64,000 nucleotides of DNA, from NCBI RefSeq assembly GCF_900091445.1, contig NZ_LT607733.1, positions 2,620,501 to 2,684,500 on the forward strand. The letters run 5' to 3'. The DNA comes from Micromonospora echinofusca (lineage in GTDB: Bacteria > Actinomycetota > Actinomycetes > Mycobacteriales > Micromonosporaceae). The notes beneath the pieces are model-generated. The model ran no database searches, was not told the origin of the DNA, and saw nothing but the letters and a program-made list of their open reading frames with translations. Shown here piece by piece: positions 8,580-16,373 of the stretch (the first letter of the stretch is position 1; each line of letters starts with the position of its first letter). A program made the position numbers and the translations under genes.

Positions 8580-9545
8580 ATGAGCGCGGAGCCGCTGGAG
8601 ATCCACCTGGAGGAGCAGGACCTGGGCCGCAGCCTGCGGGAGGACGTCCGCACCGGCCTGACCGCCGAGGAGAAGTGGCTGCCGCCCAAGTGGTTCTACG
8701 ACGCCCGCGGCAGCGAGCTGTTCGAGGAGATCACCCGGCTGCCGGAGTACTACCCGACCCGGGCCGAGCGCGCGGTGCTGGCCGAGCGGGCCGCCACGAT
8801 CGCCGAGCTGACCGGGGCGAAGACGCTGATCGAGCTCGGTTCGGGCTCGTCGGAGAAGACCCGGCTGCTGCTGGACGCGTTCACCCGCCGGGGCGGGCTC
8901 GGCACGTTCGTGCCGCTGGACGTGTCGGTCAGCGCGCTGCGGCAGTCCACCGCCGAGATCGCCGCCGACTACCCCGGGCTGCGGGTACGCGGCATCGTGG
9001 GCGACTTCACCCGCCACCTGGAGCGCCTGCCGACCGGTGGGCGGCGGCTGGTGCTCTTCCTCGGCGGCACGATCGGCAACCTCCTGCCGGCCGAGCGGGC
9101 ACGGTTCCTCGCCGCGATGCGGGCCGCCCTGGAGCCGGGGGACTGGCTGCTGATCGGCACCGACCTGGTGAAGGATCCGGCGGTGGTGGTGCCGGCCTAC
9201 GACGACGCGGCCGGGGTCACCGCCGAGTTCAACCGCAACGTGCTGCGCGTGGTCAACCGGGAGCTGGGCGCCGACTTCGACCCGGACGGGTTCGCCCACG
9301 TCGCGCTCTGGGACGCCGAGCGGGAGTGGATCGAGATGCGGCTGCGGGCGCGGCGGCCGATGCGCGTGCGGGTGCTCGACCTGACGGTCACCTTCGCCGA
9401 GGGCGAGGAGCTGCGTACGGAGGTGTCGGCGAAGTTCCGTCCCGAGGGCGTCGCCGCCGAGCTGGGCGCCGCCCGCTTCGCCGCCCACGACTTCTGGACC
9501 GACCCGGACGGCCTGTTCGGCGTCACGCTGGCCCGCGCCGAGTGA
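8580..9545 (+). CDS. egtD: Histidine N-alpha-methyltransferase EgtD
   Basis: SAM-dependent enzyme that trimethylates L-histidine to hercynine. The 321-residue length equals that of characterised mycobacterial EgtD. SAM-binding motif ELGSGSSEKTRLLL lies at about residues 83-96, after PKWFYDARGSELFEEI and PEYYPTRAE, which are diagnostic for this family. ATG 8580 has GAAGGGGA upstream. It is the last gene of the operon before a strong hairpin. An egtE-type C-S lyase is not present nearby, as is common in actinobacteria, so the last step must be encoded elsewhere. Confidence 0.96.
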   Translation: MSAEPLEIHLEEQDLGRSLREDVRTGLTAEEKWLPPKWFYDARGSELFEEITRLPEYYPTRAERAVLAERAATIAELTGAKTLIELGSGSSEKTRLLLDAFTRRGGLGTFVPLDVSVSALRQSTAEIAADYPGLRVRGIVGDFTRHLERLPTGGRRLVLFLGGTIGNLLPAERARFLAAMRAALEPGDWLLIGTDLVKDPAVVVPAYDDAAGVTAEFNRNVLRVVNRELGADFDPDGFAHVALWDAEREWIEMRLRARRPMRVRVLDLTVTFAEGEELRTEVSAKFRPEGVAAELGAARFAAHDFWTDPDGLFGVTLARAE

Positions 9546-9574
9546 CCGACCGGCGCGCCGGGTGACCGGTGGCG

Positions 9575-9610
9575 GGCCCCGGCGGGTGAGCATCTTCACC
9601 CGCCGGGGCC
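9575..9610 (+). terminator. Terminator hairpin after egtD
   Basis: Perfect 15-bp stem GGCCCCGGCGGGTGA (9575-9589) with its complement (9596-9610) and a six-base loop GCATCT, 29 bases after the egtD stop. No T-tract. Confidence 0.8.
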
Positions 9611-9629
9611 GGGCCGATCGGTGATCGGC

Positions 9630-9790
9630 TAGGCTGGGCGGCGCGAAGGGGAGTAGCCCCCAATGTCGTGGTCGACACACTGGTGCGTTCCGCATCCGGC
9701 CACGCGGCCTCGTCATCCGAGGCGGGCGAGACCTTCGACCCAGGCTGTAGCAGCCGGGTCGAGGGCGCCCCCGTACCTCCTCCCGGCTTG
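9630..9790 (+). promoter_or_regulatory. yybP-ykoY-type (manganese) riboswitch leader
   Basis: The leader of the following GDT1-family gene contains two hallmark motifs of the yybP-ykoY aptamer: GGGGAGTAGC (9648-9657) and GAGACCTTCG (9728-9737), in the right order and spacing for a two-legged Mn2+-sensing fold. Right after the second motif, CTTCGACCC and GGGTCGAGG (9732-9764) can form a long hairpin with GGCTGTAGCAGCC inside, a plausible expression platform. A -10-like TAGGCT (9630-9635) precedes it. Yybp-ykoY riboswitches are known to control exporters of this protein family, so gene context agrees. Confidence 0.75.
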
Positions 9791-9805
9791 ATCCGGAAGG
9801 ATGTC

Positions 9806-10393
9806 ATGGAAGGTTTCCTCGTCGCGCTGGTCGTCAGCTTCGGCGTCATCTTCGTCGCGGAGCTGGGGGACAAGTCCCAGCTGATGGCCCTGACCTTCGC
9901 CACCCGCTTCAAAACCGTACCGGTCCTGATCGGGATCACCATCGCCACCGCCGTGGTGCACCTGGCCTCGGTGGCGATCGGCTACGGGCTCGGTGCCACC
10001 CTGCCGACCGAGTGGATCTCGCTCGTCGCGGGCGTGGCGTTCCTCGGCTTCGGGGCGTGGACCCTGCGGGGCGACAGCCTCACCGAGGAGGAGAAGCGCA
10101 AGGCCGAGAAGACCGGCAAGTCCGCCATCGTCGCGGTGTCGGTCGCGTTCTTCCTGGCCGAGCTGGGCGACAAGACCATGCTGGCCACGATCACCCTCGC
10201 CACCCAGTACGGCTGGTTCGGCACCTGGCTCGGCTCCACGATCGGCATGGTGGCGGCGGACGCGCTCGCCATCCTCGTCGGGCGGATGCTCGGCCGGCGG
10301 CTGCCCGAGAAGACCATCAAGTACGGCGCCGCGGTGCTCTTCGCGATCTGCGGGCTCTGGCTGATCCTGGAGGCCGTCACGCAGCTCACCTGA
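9806..10393 (+). CDS. GDT1/UPF0016-family cation (probably Mn2+) exporter
   Basis: A 195-residue integral membrane protein made of two homologous halves, each with the signature E-x-G-D-K-[S/T]: ELGDKS (19-24) and ELGDKT (119-124). This is the hallmark of the TMEM165/GDT1 (UPF0016, MneA/MntX-like) cation/H+ exchangers. About six helices are visible, with a charged loop at about 88-106 between the halves. ATG 9806 is preceded by GGAAGGA. A yybP-ykoY-type leader sits directly upstream, so expression is probably switched on by excess Mn2+ and the protein exports it. The metal specificity is inferred from riboswitch and family. Confidence 0.9.
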   Translation: MEGFLVALVVSFGVIFVAELGDKSQLMALTFATRFKTVPVLIGITIATAVVHLASVAIGYGLGATLPTEWISLVAGVAFLGFGAWTLRGDSLTEEEKRKAEKTGKSAIVAVSVAFFLAELGDKTMLATITLATQYGWFGTWLGSTIGMVAADALAILVGRMLGRRLPEKTIKYGAAVLFAICGLWLILEAVTQLT

Positions 10394-10394
10394 C

Positions 10395-10454
10395 GGCCGA
10401 CCACCGCCCCGCCGGCCACTGCCGCGCTGGCGGCCGACTACCGCCCCGCTGGCC
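10395..10454. repeat. Two 23-bp imperfect direct repeats
   Basis: Copies at 10395-10417 and 10432-10454 share GGCCGAC-ACCGCCCCGC-GGCC with two differences. They fill the gap between the exporter and the next gene. Origin unknown; probably a small local duplication. Confidence 0.6.
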
Positions 10455-10469
10455 GGGTAACGCCAGCGG

Positions 10470-10832
10470 ATGGGTGTCGAGGAGATCCTGCGCCACGGCT
10501 ACCAGATCCTGGTCACCGCGGTGGAGGTCGCTGGGGCGGTGGTCATCTTCGTCGGGGCGGCGTGGGCGGCGCTGCGGTTCGTGGTCGAGGGGCTGCGGCA
10601 CCGCAGCGCCGCCGTGTTCACCCCGATCCGGCTCTCCCTGGGGCGGTTCCTCACCCTCGGGCTGGAGTTCCAGCTCGCGGCGGACATTCTGCGTACGGCG
10701 GTGTCGCCGACCTTCGCCCAGATCGGGCAGCTGGCGGCCATCGCCGCGATCCGGACCGCGCTGAACTACTTCCTGGGTCGGGAGATCCGCCAGGAGCAGC
10801 AGCAGGTGCGGGGGGCGGAGCGCGGCGGGTGA
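10470..10832 (+). CDS. DUF1622 family small membrane protein
   Basis: A 120-residue protein with three hydrophobic stretches: about 8-38 (VEVAGAVVIFVGAAWAALRF), 50-75 (the LGRFLTLGLEFQLAADIL region), and 85-105 (IAAIRTALNYFLGREI). The sequence and layout match DUF1622, a family of inner-membrane proteins of unknown function. ATG 10470 is the only reasonable start; the ribosome-binding site is weak. Its stop overlaps the start of the next gene by four bases, so the two are likely made together. No substrate or partner is known. Confidence 0.82.
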   Translation: MGVEEILRHGYQILVTAVEVAGAVVIFVGAAWAALRFVVEGLRHRSAAVFTPIRLSLGRFLTLGLEFQLAADILRTAVSPTFAQIGQLAAIAAIRTALNYFLGREIRQEQQQVRGAERGG

Positions 10833-11110
10833 TCCGGGTCCTGGTCACCGCCGTCACGGCGGCCGCCGCGCTGGCCGGGCTGGCGGTGCTGGTCGGCACG
10901 GGCTCCTGGCGCTCGGCGATGCGGGTGCTGCTGGACCTGCTCACCGCCGCCGGCCTGCTGCGGCTGGCCGGCGGCCAGGACTGGCCGGACCTGGCCGCCG
11001 CGGCGGCGATCGTGCTGCTGCGCCGGCTGCTCTGGGCCGCGCTCACCGCCGGCGCGCCGCCCGGGCGCGCCCACAGCCCGCCGCAGCGGGCCCCGGACGC
11101 GCCCGGATGA
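10829..11110 (+). CDS. Small hypothetical membrane protein
   Basis: A 93-residue, Ala/Leu-rich protein with about three short hydrophobic segments (residues 5-27, 34-50, 58-72) and a Pro/Arg-rich end. GTG 10829 overlaps the stop of the DUF1622 gene (GTGA), indicating translational coupling. No family recognised. The pairing with DUF1622 suggests a small membrane complex, but this is inference. Confidence 0.6.
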   Translation: MIRVLVTAVTAAAALAGLAVLVGTGSWRSAMRVLLDLLTAAGLLRLAGGQDWPDLAAAAAIVLLRRLLWAALTAGAPPGRAHSPPQRAPDAPG

Positions 11111-11227
11111 ACGGCGGCGCCCCGACCCGGCGCGGTGCACCCTGATCCGGCGCCAGCCCGGTAGAGCCCGCCCGTCGCGACCCCGACGCGGCACGGTGAC
11201 CTGCCGGCGCCGGACGGGCCGGTCCGG

Positions 11228-12544
11228 TCAGCCGTCTCCGCGCTGGTAGACGTCCGGAACGCCGTCGCGGTCGGCGTCCACCTGTTCCGCCTGCGCGATG
11301 CGCCGGTAGGCGGCGTTGCGCCGGACCAGCACGACGGTGGCGAGCAGCGCGGAGATCACCGAGCCGGCCAGCACGGCCGCCTTGACGTTGGCGTCGGCGT
11401 CGGTGCCGGGGCCGAACGCCAGTTCACCGATCAGCAGGGAGACGGTGAACCCGATCCCGGCGAGCAGCGCCACCCCGAGCAGGTCCGTCCAGGTGATGTC
11501 CTCGTCGAGTTGGGCGCGGGTGAACCGGGCGAGCAGGTACGTCGAGCCGAAGATCCCGACGACCTTGCCGAACACCAGGCCCGCGGCGACGCCGATCACG
11601 ATCGGGTCGGTGACGATCGCGCCCAGGTCGGCGCCGCGCAGCGAGACACCGGCCGCGAAGAACGCGAAGACGGGTACGGCGATACCGGCGGAGATCGGAC
11701 GCCAGCGGTGTTCGAGGTGCTCGGCGAGCCCGTGCGAGTCGCCGGCCTTGCCCCGCAGGACGGGCACGGTGAAGCCCAGCAGGACGCCCGCCACGGTGGC
11801 GTGCACCCCGGAGGCGTGCATGAGGGTCCAGGCGGTCGCGGCGAGCGGGATCAGCGCCCACCACCACGTCTTGCGTCGCTGCACGAGCAGGCCGAACACG
11901 GCGATCGGCACCAGGGAGGCCAACAGCGGCAGCGGGCTGAAGTCGTCGGTGTAGAAGATCGCGATGACGGTGATGGCGAGCAGGTCGTCGACCACGGCGA
12001 GGGTGAGCAGGAAGGCGCGCAGGCCCTGCGGCAGGTGCGAGCCGATGACGGCCAGCACGGCCAGGGCGAAGGCGATGTCCGTCGCGGTGGGGATGGCCCA
12101 CCCCCGCAGCCCGTCGCCGCCGAGGTTGACCGCGAGGTAGATCAGGGCGGGCACCGCCATGCCGCCGACCGCCGCGACCACGGGCAGCGCCGCCCGGCGG
12201 GGGTCGCGCAGTTCGCCCGCGACGAACTCCCGCTTGAGTTCCAACCCGACGACGAAGAAGAAGATCGCCAGCAGACCGTCGGCGGCCCAGGCGGCCAGGT
12301 CCAGGTCCAGGTGCAGGGCCGCGCCGCCCGACCAGGGCACCCACGCGCCGAGGGCGGCGTAGGAGGATTCCCAGGGCGAGTTCGCCCAGGTGAGCGCGAT
12401 CATCGCGCCGAGCAGCAGGAGCCCGCCGCCGACGGTCTCGGTGCGCAGCACGTCGGCCAGGAACCGGGCCTCCGGCCAGGACGTACGCGAGAAGAACCGC
12501 CGGTTCGGGCGGGGGCGGTCGGCGTGCGGGGTGCGGTCGGTCAT
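11228..12544 (-). CDS. nhaA: Na+/H+ antiporter NhaA
   Basis: Sodium/proton antiporter of about 438 residues with many membrane helices. Family landmarks are [16 protein letters not shown] near the start, the helix [36 protein letters not shown], and the paired aspartates in [19 protein letters not shown] that bind Na+ in the known enzymes. A C-terminal hydrophilic tail ([15 protein letters not shown]) is extra. I chose ATG 12544 because GAGGTGG lies nine bases before it; an ATG ten codons earlier lacks such a site. It contributes to sodium and pH homeostasis at the cell membrane. Single-gene unit, convergent with the DUF1622 pair. Confidence 0.93.
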   Translation of the reverse strand: MTDRTPHADRPRPNRRFFSRTSWPEARFLADVLRTETVGGGLLLLGAMIALTWANSPWESSYAALGAWVPWSGGAALHLDLDLAAWAADGLLAIFFFVVGLELKREFVAGELRDPRRAALPVVAAVGGMAVPALIYLAVNLGGDGLRGWAIPTATDIAFALAVLAVIGSHLPQGLRAFLLTLAVVDDLLAITVIAIFYTDDFSPLPLLASLVPIAVFGLLVQRRKTWWWALIPLAATAWTLMHASGVHATVAGVLLGFTVPVLRGKAGDSHGLAEHLEHRWRPISAGIAVPVFAFFAAGVSLRGADLGAIVTDPIVIGVAAGLVFGKVVGIFGSTYLLARFTRAQLDEDITWTDLLGVALLAGIGFTVSLLIGELAFGPGTDADANVKAAVLAGSVISALLATVVLVRRNAAYRRIAQAEQVDADRDGVPDVYQRGDG

Positions 12545-12875
12545 GCGCGGGTCCACCTCGGTCTTGGGCAGCACGGGACGACGCCGACCAGGCTTCCCGG
12601 CACACCGTTGCCGACCTTATCCAGCGGCGGCGTGACCGGCGAGTCGGGACGGCCGATTGCCACCGAGGTCACGCCCGGTCGGTTTCCCCCGCCACCCGGA
12701 ACGCCGTACGCCCGTTTGTCCGGTGGTGGGTCGGGCGCATATGTCAAGGGCCGAAAATACGTAACTCGGGACATAAGGCGTATGAGTCGCTTTAATGGTT
12801 TCACGAGATTAAGTCGACCTTGGGGGTTTTCGTGAAGTTCTTTGGCGTTACCGGCCCGGTACGGAGGCGCGCCTG
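12545..12875. other. Intergenic region upstream of exopolysaccharide locus, with AT-rich island
   Basis: Between divergent nhaA and the tyrosine-kinase gene. About 12739-12840 is strikingly AT-rich for this genome (for example GGCCGAAAATACGTAACTCG and GATTAAGTCGACC). It most likely holds the promoter of the polysaccharide locus. Several TANNNT-like boxes are present, but no pair with a clear -35 stands out. No gene seen. Confidence 0.5.
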
Positions 12876-14333
12876 ATGGACGTGTACCGCCAACTCCGCC
12901 TCGTGCGCCGGCACTGGTGGATCGTGCTCCTGACCGTCATGGTCGCGCTCGGCGTCACCGCCCTCGTCACCGTCCGGGCGCAGCCCCGCTACGTCGCGTC
13001 GGTGACCTTCTTCGTCACCACGCCCAGCCAGGGCGTCACGGACGCCTACCAGGGTGGCCTCTTCCTCCAGCAGCGGGTCAAGTCGTACGCGGAACTGCTG
13101 ACCAGCGACCGCCTCGCGCAGAGCGTGGTCGCCGAGAACTCCGTCGGGCTCACCGCCGAGGAGATCCAGCGCCGCGTCGGCACCTCGACCGAGACCGGCA
13201 CCGTGCTGCTGCGCGCGTCCGTGACCGACACGGACCAGAACCGGGCCCTGAAGGTCACCGAACTGCTCTCGGCGAAGTTCGTCGAGCTGGTGCAGAAGGT
13301 GGAGACGACCCAGGACGGCAAGGCCGGCCCCATCCGCATCGAGGTGGTCAGCGGGCCCCGGGTCACCCCGACGCCCGTTTCGCCGCAGCCGGTGCGCAAC
13401 TTCGCCGTCGGTACCCTGATCGGCCTGCTCGCCGGCGTGGGCCTGGCGATCCTGCGCGGGGTCGCCGACATCCGGCTGCGCGACGCCGCCGGCCTCCAGC
13501 GCACCACCGGCAGCCCGCTGCTCGGCGAGATCCCCTTCGAGAGCACCGCGAGGTCGCAGCCGTTGATCGTCGGGGAGGCGGCGAACTCCGCCCGGGCCGA
13601 GGCGGTGCGCAAGCTGCGTACCAATCTGCGCTTCGTCGACGTGCACGAGCCCGCCCGGGTCATCGCGGTCACCAGCGCCCTTCAGGGGGAGGGCAAGACC
13701 ACGCTCTCCTGCAACCTCGCGATCGCCCTGGCCGAGGCCGGCTGGCGGGTGCTGCTGGTCGACGCTGACCTGCGCCGGCCGAAGGTCGCCGACTACCTGG
13801 GTCTCGACGCCGGCATCGGGCTCACCGACGTGCTGGTCGGCGACGTCCAGGTCGGTGACGTGGTGCAGCGCTGGGGCGACAAGTCCCTGCTGGTGCTCCC
13901 GAGCGGCTCGGCGCCGCCCAACCCCAGCGAGCTGCTCGGCTCCAAGGCGATGGCGGACCTGCTGCTCGCCCTGCGGGAGTCGGCGGACATCGTCATCATC
14001 GACACCGCCCCGCTGCTGGCCGTGACCGACGGCGTGGTGGTGGCCGTGCAGGCCGACGGCGCGCTGCTGGTCTCGCAGCAGGGCCGCACCTCGCGCAGCC
14101 AGGTGGCGCAGGCGGCCCGCGCCCTGAACTCGGTCTCCGTGCGGCTGCTCGGCTGCGTGCTGAACATGGCCAAGGTGGCCAAGGCGGAGGCGTACCAGTA
14201 CGAGGCATACCGGGTGGTCGCGGGCGCCGCGACGCCGGACCTGCCGGCCGATCCGGCCCCGGTCGCCCGGCACGCGGAGCGCGTCGACGTCGTCAGCGAC
14301 CGTACGCAGGAACTCACCCGGCTGTCCCGATGA
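12876..14333 (+). CDS. Polysaccharide co-polymerase / BY-type tyrosine autokinase
   Basis: A 485-residue fusion of a Wzz-like chain-length domain and a cytoplasmic bacterial tyrosine kinase. Helices lie at about 14-34 and 174-194, with the outer Wzz part between them. The kinase has Walker A SALQGEGKTT (267-276), Walker A' LLVDADLRRP (293-302) and Walker B IVIIDTAP (372-379). The C-terminal Tyr cluster is short (AYQYEAYRV, about 432-440). Such proteins control the length and export of surface polysaccharide by cycles of autophosphorylation. ATG 12876 has GGAGG upstream. The gene's last 20 bases overlap the antisense phosphatase gene, its likely counter-enzyme. Confidence 0.93.
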   Translation: MDVYRQLRLVRRHWWIVLLTVMVALGVTALVTVRAQPRYVASVTFFVTTPSQGVTDAYQGGLFLQQRVKSYAELLTSDRLAQSVVAENSVGLTAEEIQRRVGTSTETGTVLLRASVTDTDQNRALKVTELLSAKFVELVQKVETTQDGKAGPIRIEVVSGPRVTPTPVSPQPVRNFAVGTLIGLLAGVGLAILRGVADIRLRDAAGLQRTTGSPLLGEIPFESTARSQPLIVGEAANSARAEAVRKLRTNLRFVDVHEPARVIAVTSALQGEGKTTLSCNLAIALAEAGWRVLLVDADLRRPKVADYLGLDAGIGLTDVLVGDVQVGDVVQRWGDKSLLVLPSGSAPPNPSELLGSKAMADLLLALRESADIVIIDTAPLLAVTDGVVVAVQADGALLVSQQGRTSRSQVAQAARALNSVSVRLLGCVLNMAKVAKAEAYQYEAYRVVAGAATPDLPADPAPVARHAERVDVVSDRTQELTRLSR

Positions 14334-14868
14334 GCGCCGCGAGGGGTCGCATCGACCGTTCGATCTCCTCCGCGCAGCGCCGGAAGTCGGCGACGGTCCC
14401 GCCGATGGGGTCCCGCAGATCGTCGGCGTCGGGGGTGGCGGGTTGCAGCCGCCCCCGGGCGCGGGCGGCCGCCTCGACCGCCGCCCGCAGGGGAGCGCCG
14501 GCCGGAGCCGTCGTCGGGTCGGCGGCGGCGGCCAGCCGGCCGAACTGCCGGACGGTGAACGTCCGGTGCAGCGCGGCCGGCGCGAGCGCGGTGCACACCG
14601 AGCGCTGGCGGCGCGTCGCCGCGAGCACCAGCGTCGCCCCGACCAGGTGCTCCGGGCGCAGCCGCCGGCTGCGGAAGTCGGTCGGGTCCCCGCCGGTCTC
14701 CGCCGCCAGGTCCGCCGCGTACGGGTGCATCGGCAGGTCGTCGACGGCGTCGGTGCCGGCGCTGGCGACCGTGACCGCCCGCCCGGCCAGCAGATGGCGG
14801 GCGATGTACTCGGCCATCGGTGAGCGGCACAGGTTGGCGTGGCAGACGAACAGCACCCGGTCGACCAT
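14314..14868 (-). CDS. Low-molecular-weight protein tyrosine phosphatase
   Basis: A 184-residue phosphatase. The P-loop CHANLCRS starts at Cys9 (nucleophile), with Arg15 as in all C-x5-R enzymes. The general-acid Asp is Asp153 in DLRDPIGG. It probably removes phosphate from the Tyr cluster of the neighbouring autokinase, the usual pairing in capsule and exopolysaccharide loci, though here the gene is on the opposite strand. Its 3' end overlaps the kinase gene by 20 bases (14314-14333), so the two mRNAs are complementary at their ends. ATG 14868 is preceded by GAGAGGGG. Confidence 0.93.
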   Translation of the reverse strand: MVDRVLFVCHANLCRSPMAEYIARHLLAGRAVTVASAGTDAVDDLPMHPYAADLAAETGGDPTDFRSRRLRPEHLVGATLVLAATRRQRSVCTALAPAALHRTFTVRQFGRLAAAADPTTAPAGAPLRAAVEAAARARGRLQPATPDADDLRDPIGGTVADFRRCAEEIERSMRPLAALIGTAG

Positions 14869-15030
14869 GCGGACCCCTCTCGTCGGTGCCGTCGCGGACG
14901 GTGGCGCCGCGCCGGTCGCCGGCCGTCGGAGCCGGCCGGCCGTGGAGGGGATGTCGGCATCGTACGCGGGCCGGACGCCCCGACGTCACGGTGCCGCGCC
15001 GGGCGGGGCTGTCCGGACGGAGGTGGGTCG

Positions 15031-16254
15031 GTGAGGGTCGGGATCCTGTCGTACCACTTCCCGCCCGAGCCGGCGTTCATCCCGGGCAGTCTCGCCGAGG
15101 AGCTCGCCGTGCGGGGGCACGAGGTGAAGGTGCTCACCGGCTTCCCCGACTATCCCGGCGGCCACGTCTATCCGGGCTGGCGGCAGCGCTGGCGGCACGA
15201 GACCCGCAGCGAGCGGTTGACCGTACGGCGGGTGCCGCGCTACTCGGCGGGCGACGGCTCGGTGCGCACCCGGATGGCCGGGCACCTGTCGTTCGCCGGC
15301 AGCGCGACGCTGACCGGGCGGTCGTTCCTGGCCGACGTCGACGCCCTCTACGTGCACCTGCCGCCGGCGAACGCCTTCGCGGCGGCGGCTCTGCTGCGGG
15401 TGCTGGGCCGGATGCCGACCGTCGTGCACGTGCAGGACGTCTGGGCGGAGGACGAGCCCCTCGGGGCCGAGAACGGGCGGTGGGCCGCACGGATCGCCGC
15501 CGCGATGACGCGCGCCTACCGGGCCGCCGACCGGGTCGCGGTCGCCGCGCCGTCGCTGCGTGGCCGGGTGGTCGCGGCGGGCGCGGACCCGGCCCGGGTG
15601 CGGGTGGTGCTCAACTGGACCGACGAGCGGATCTTCCAACCCGCGCGGCCCAGCCGGGCGGCCCGCAGGCTGGTGCGGCGCGACGAGCGCTGCGTGGTGA
15701 TGCACGCCGGCACGATCGGTGCCCGGCAGGGACTGGAGACCGCGGTGCGGGCGGCGGCGGCGCTGGACCACACCGTGGACCTCGTCCTGGTGGGATCGGG
15801 CGCGGACGAGCGGCGGGTGCGGGGGCTCGCCGCCGAACTGCGCGCCGAGAACGTGCGCTTCGTCGAGCGGCGGTCGCCGCCGGACATGCCGGACCTGTAC
15901 GCCGCCGCCGACTACCAGCTCGTCATGCTGCGGGACCTGCCCGAGCTGCGCAGCACCCTGCCGGCGAAGCTCCAGGCGGCGTTCTCCTGCGCCGCGCCGG
16001 TGGTGGCCTCCGCCGGCGGCGACACCGCCGAGATGGTGGAGCGGGCCCGGGCGGGGCTCTCCTGCCCGCCGGAGGACTGGGCGAGCCTGGCCGACCGGTT
16101 CTGGCTTGCCGCGACCATCCCGCCCCCCGCCCGCACCGACATGGGCCGGCGCGGCCGCGAGGCGTACCTGCGCGAGATGTCGATGTCGGCGGGCGTGGAC
16201 CGGATCGAACGGCTGCTGTACGAGGCGGCCGCCGGACGCGCCGGCGTGCGGTGA
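15031..16254 (+). CDS. Glycosyltransferase family 4
   Basis: A 407-residue GT-B fold glycosyltransferase. The N-terminal acceptor domain begins VRVGILSYHFPPEPAFIPGS, and the second Rossmann domain starts at about residue 205 (CVVMHAGTIGARQGLETAV, then LVGSGADERRVRG). The pattern is that of WbuB-like GT4 enzymes, which add a sugar (often an N-acetylamino sugar) to lipid-linked oligosaccharides. GTG 15031 has GGAGGTGGG just upstream. It lies divergent from the phosphatase and leads into the DUF4012 gene 120 bases later. It probably builds the repeat unit of the surface polysaccharide; donor and acceptor are unknown. Confidence 0.9.
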   Translation: MRVGILSYHFPPEPAFIPGSLAEELAVRGHEVKVLTGFPDYPGGHVYPGWRQRWRHETRSERLTVRRVPRYSAGDGSVRTRMAGHLSFAGSATLTGRSFLADVDALYVHLPPANAFAAAALLRVLGRMPTVVHVQDVWAEDEPLGAENGRWAARIAAAMTRAYRAADRVAVAAPSLRGRVVAAGADPARVRVVLNWTDERIFQPARPSRAARRLVRRDERCVVMHAGTIGARQGLETAVRAAAALDHTVDLVLVGSGADERRVRGLAAELRAENVRFVERRSPPDMPDLYAAADYQLVMLRDLPELRSTLPAKLQAAFSCAAPVVASAGGDTAEMVERARAGLSCPPEDWASLADRFWLAATIPPPARTDMGRRGREAYLREMSMSAGVDRIERLLYEAAAGRAGVR

Positions 16255-16373
16255 GCGACGAGCGGGGCTCGCTGGGGAGCGACCGCGTCATCACCGGGTG
16301 AAACCGATCGTTAGCAGTGTGCAACGGCAGTGGAATGCGGCCCAGTGGCCGTTTTCCAGGAAGGACGTGTGGT

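Noticed and set aside
12801..15137. A 778-codon minus-strand frame across the polysaccharide locus.
   Set aside because: Antisense to a complete tyrosine autokinase; low-complexity composition.
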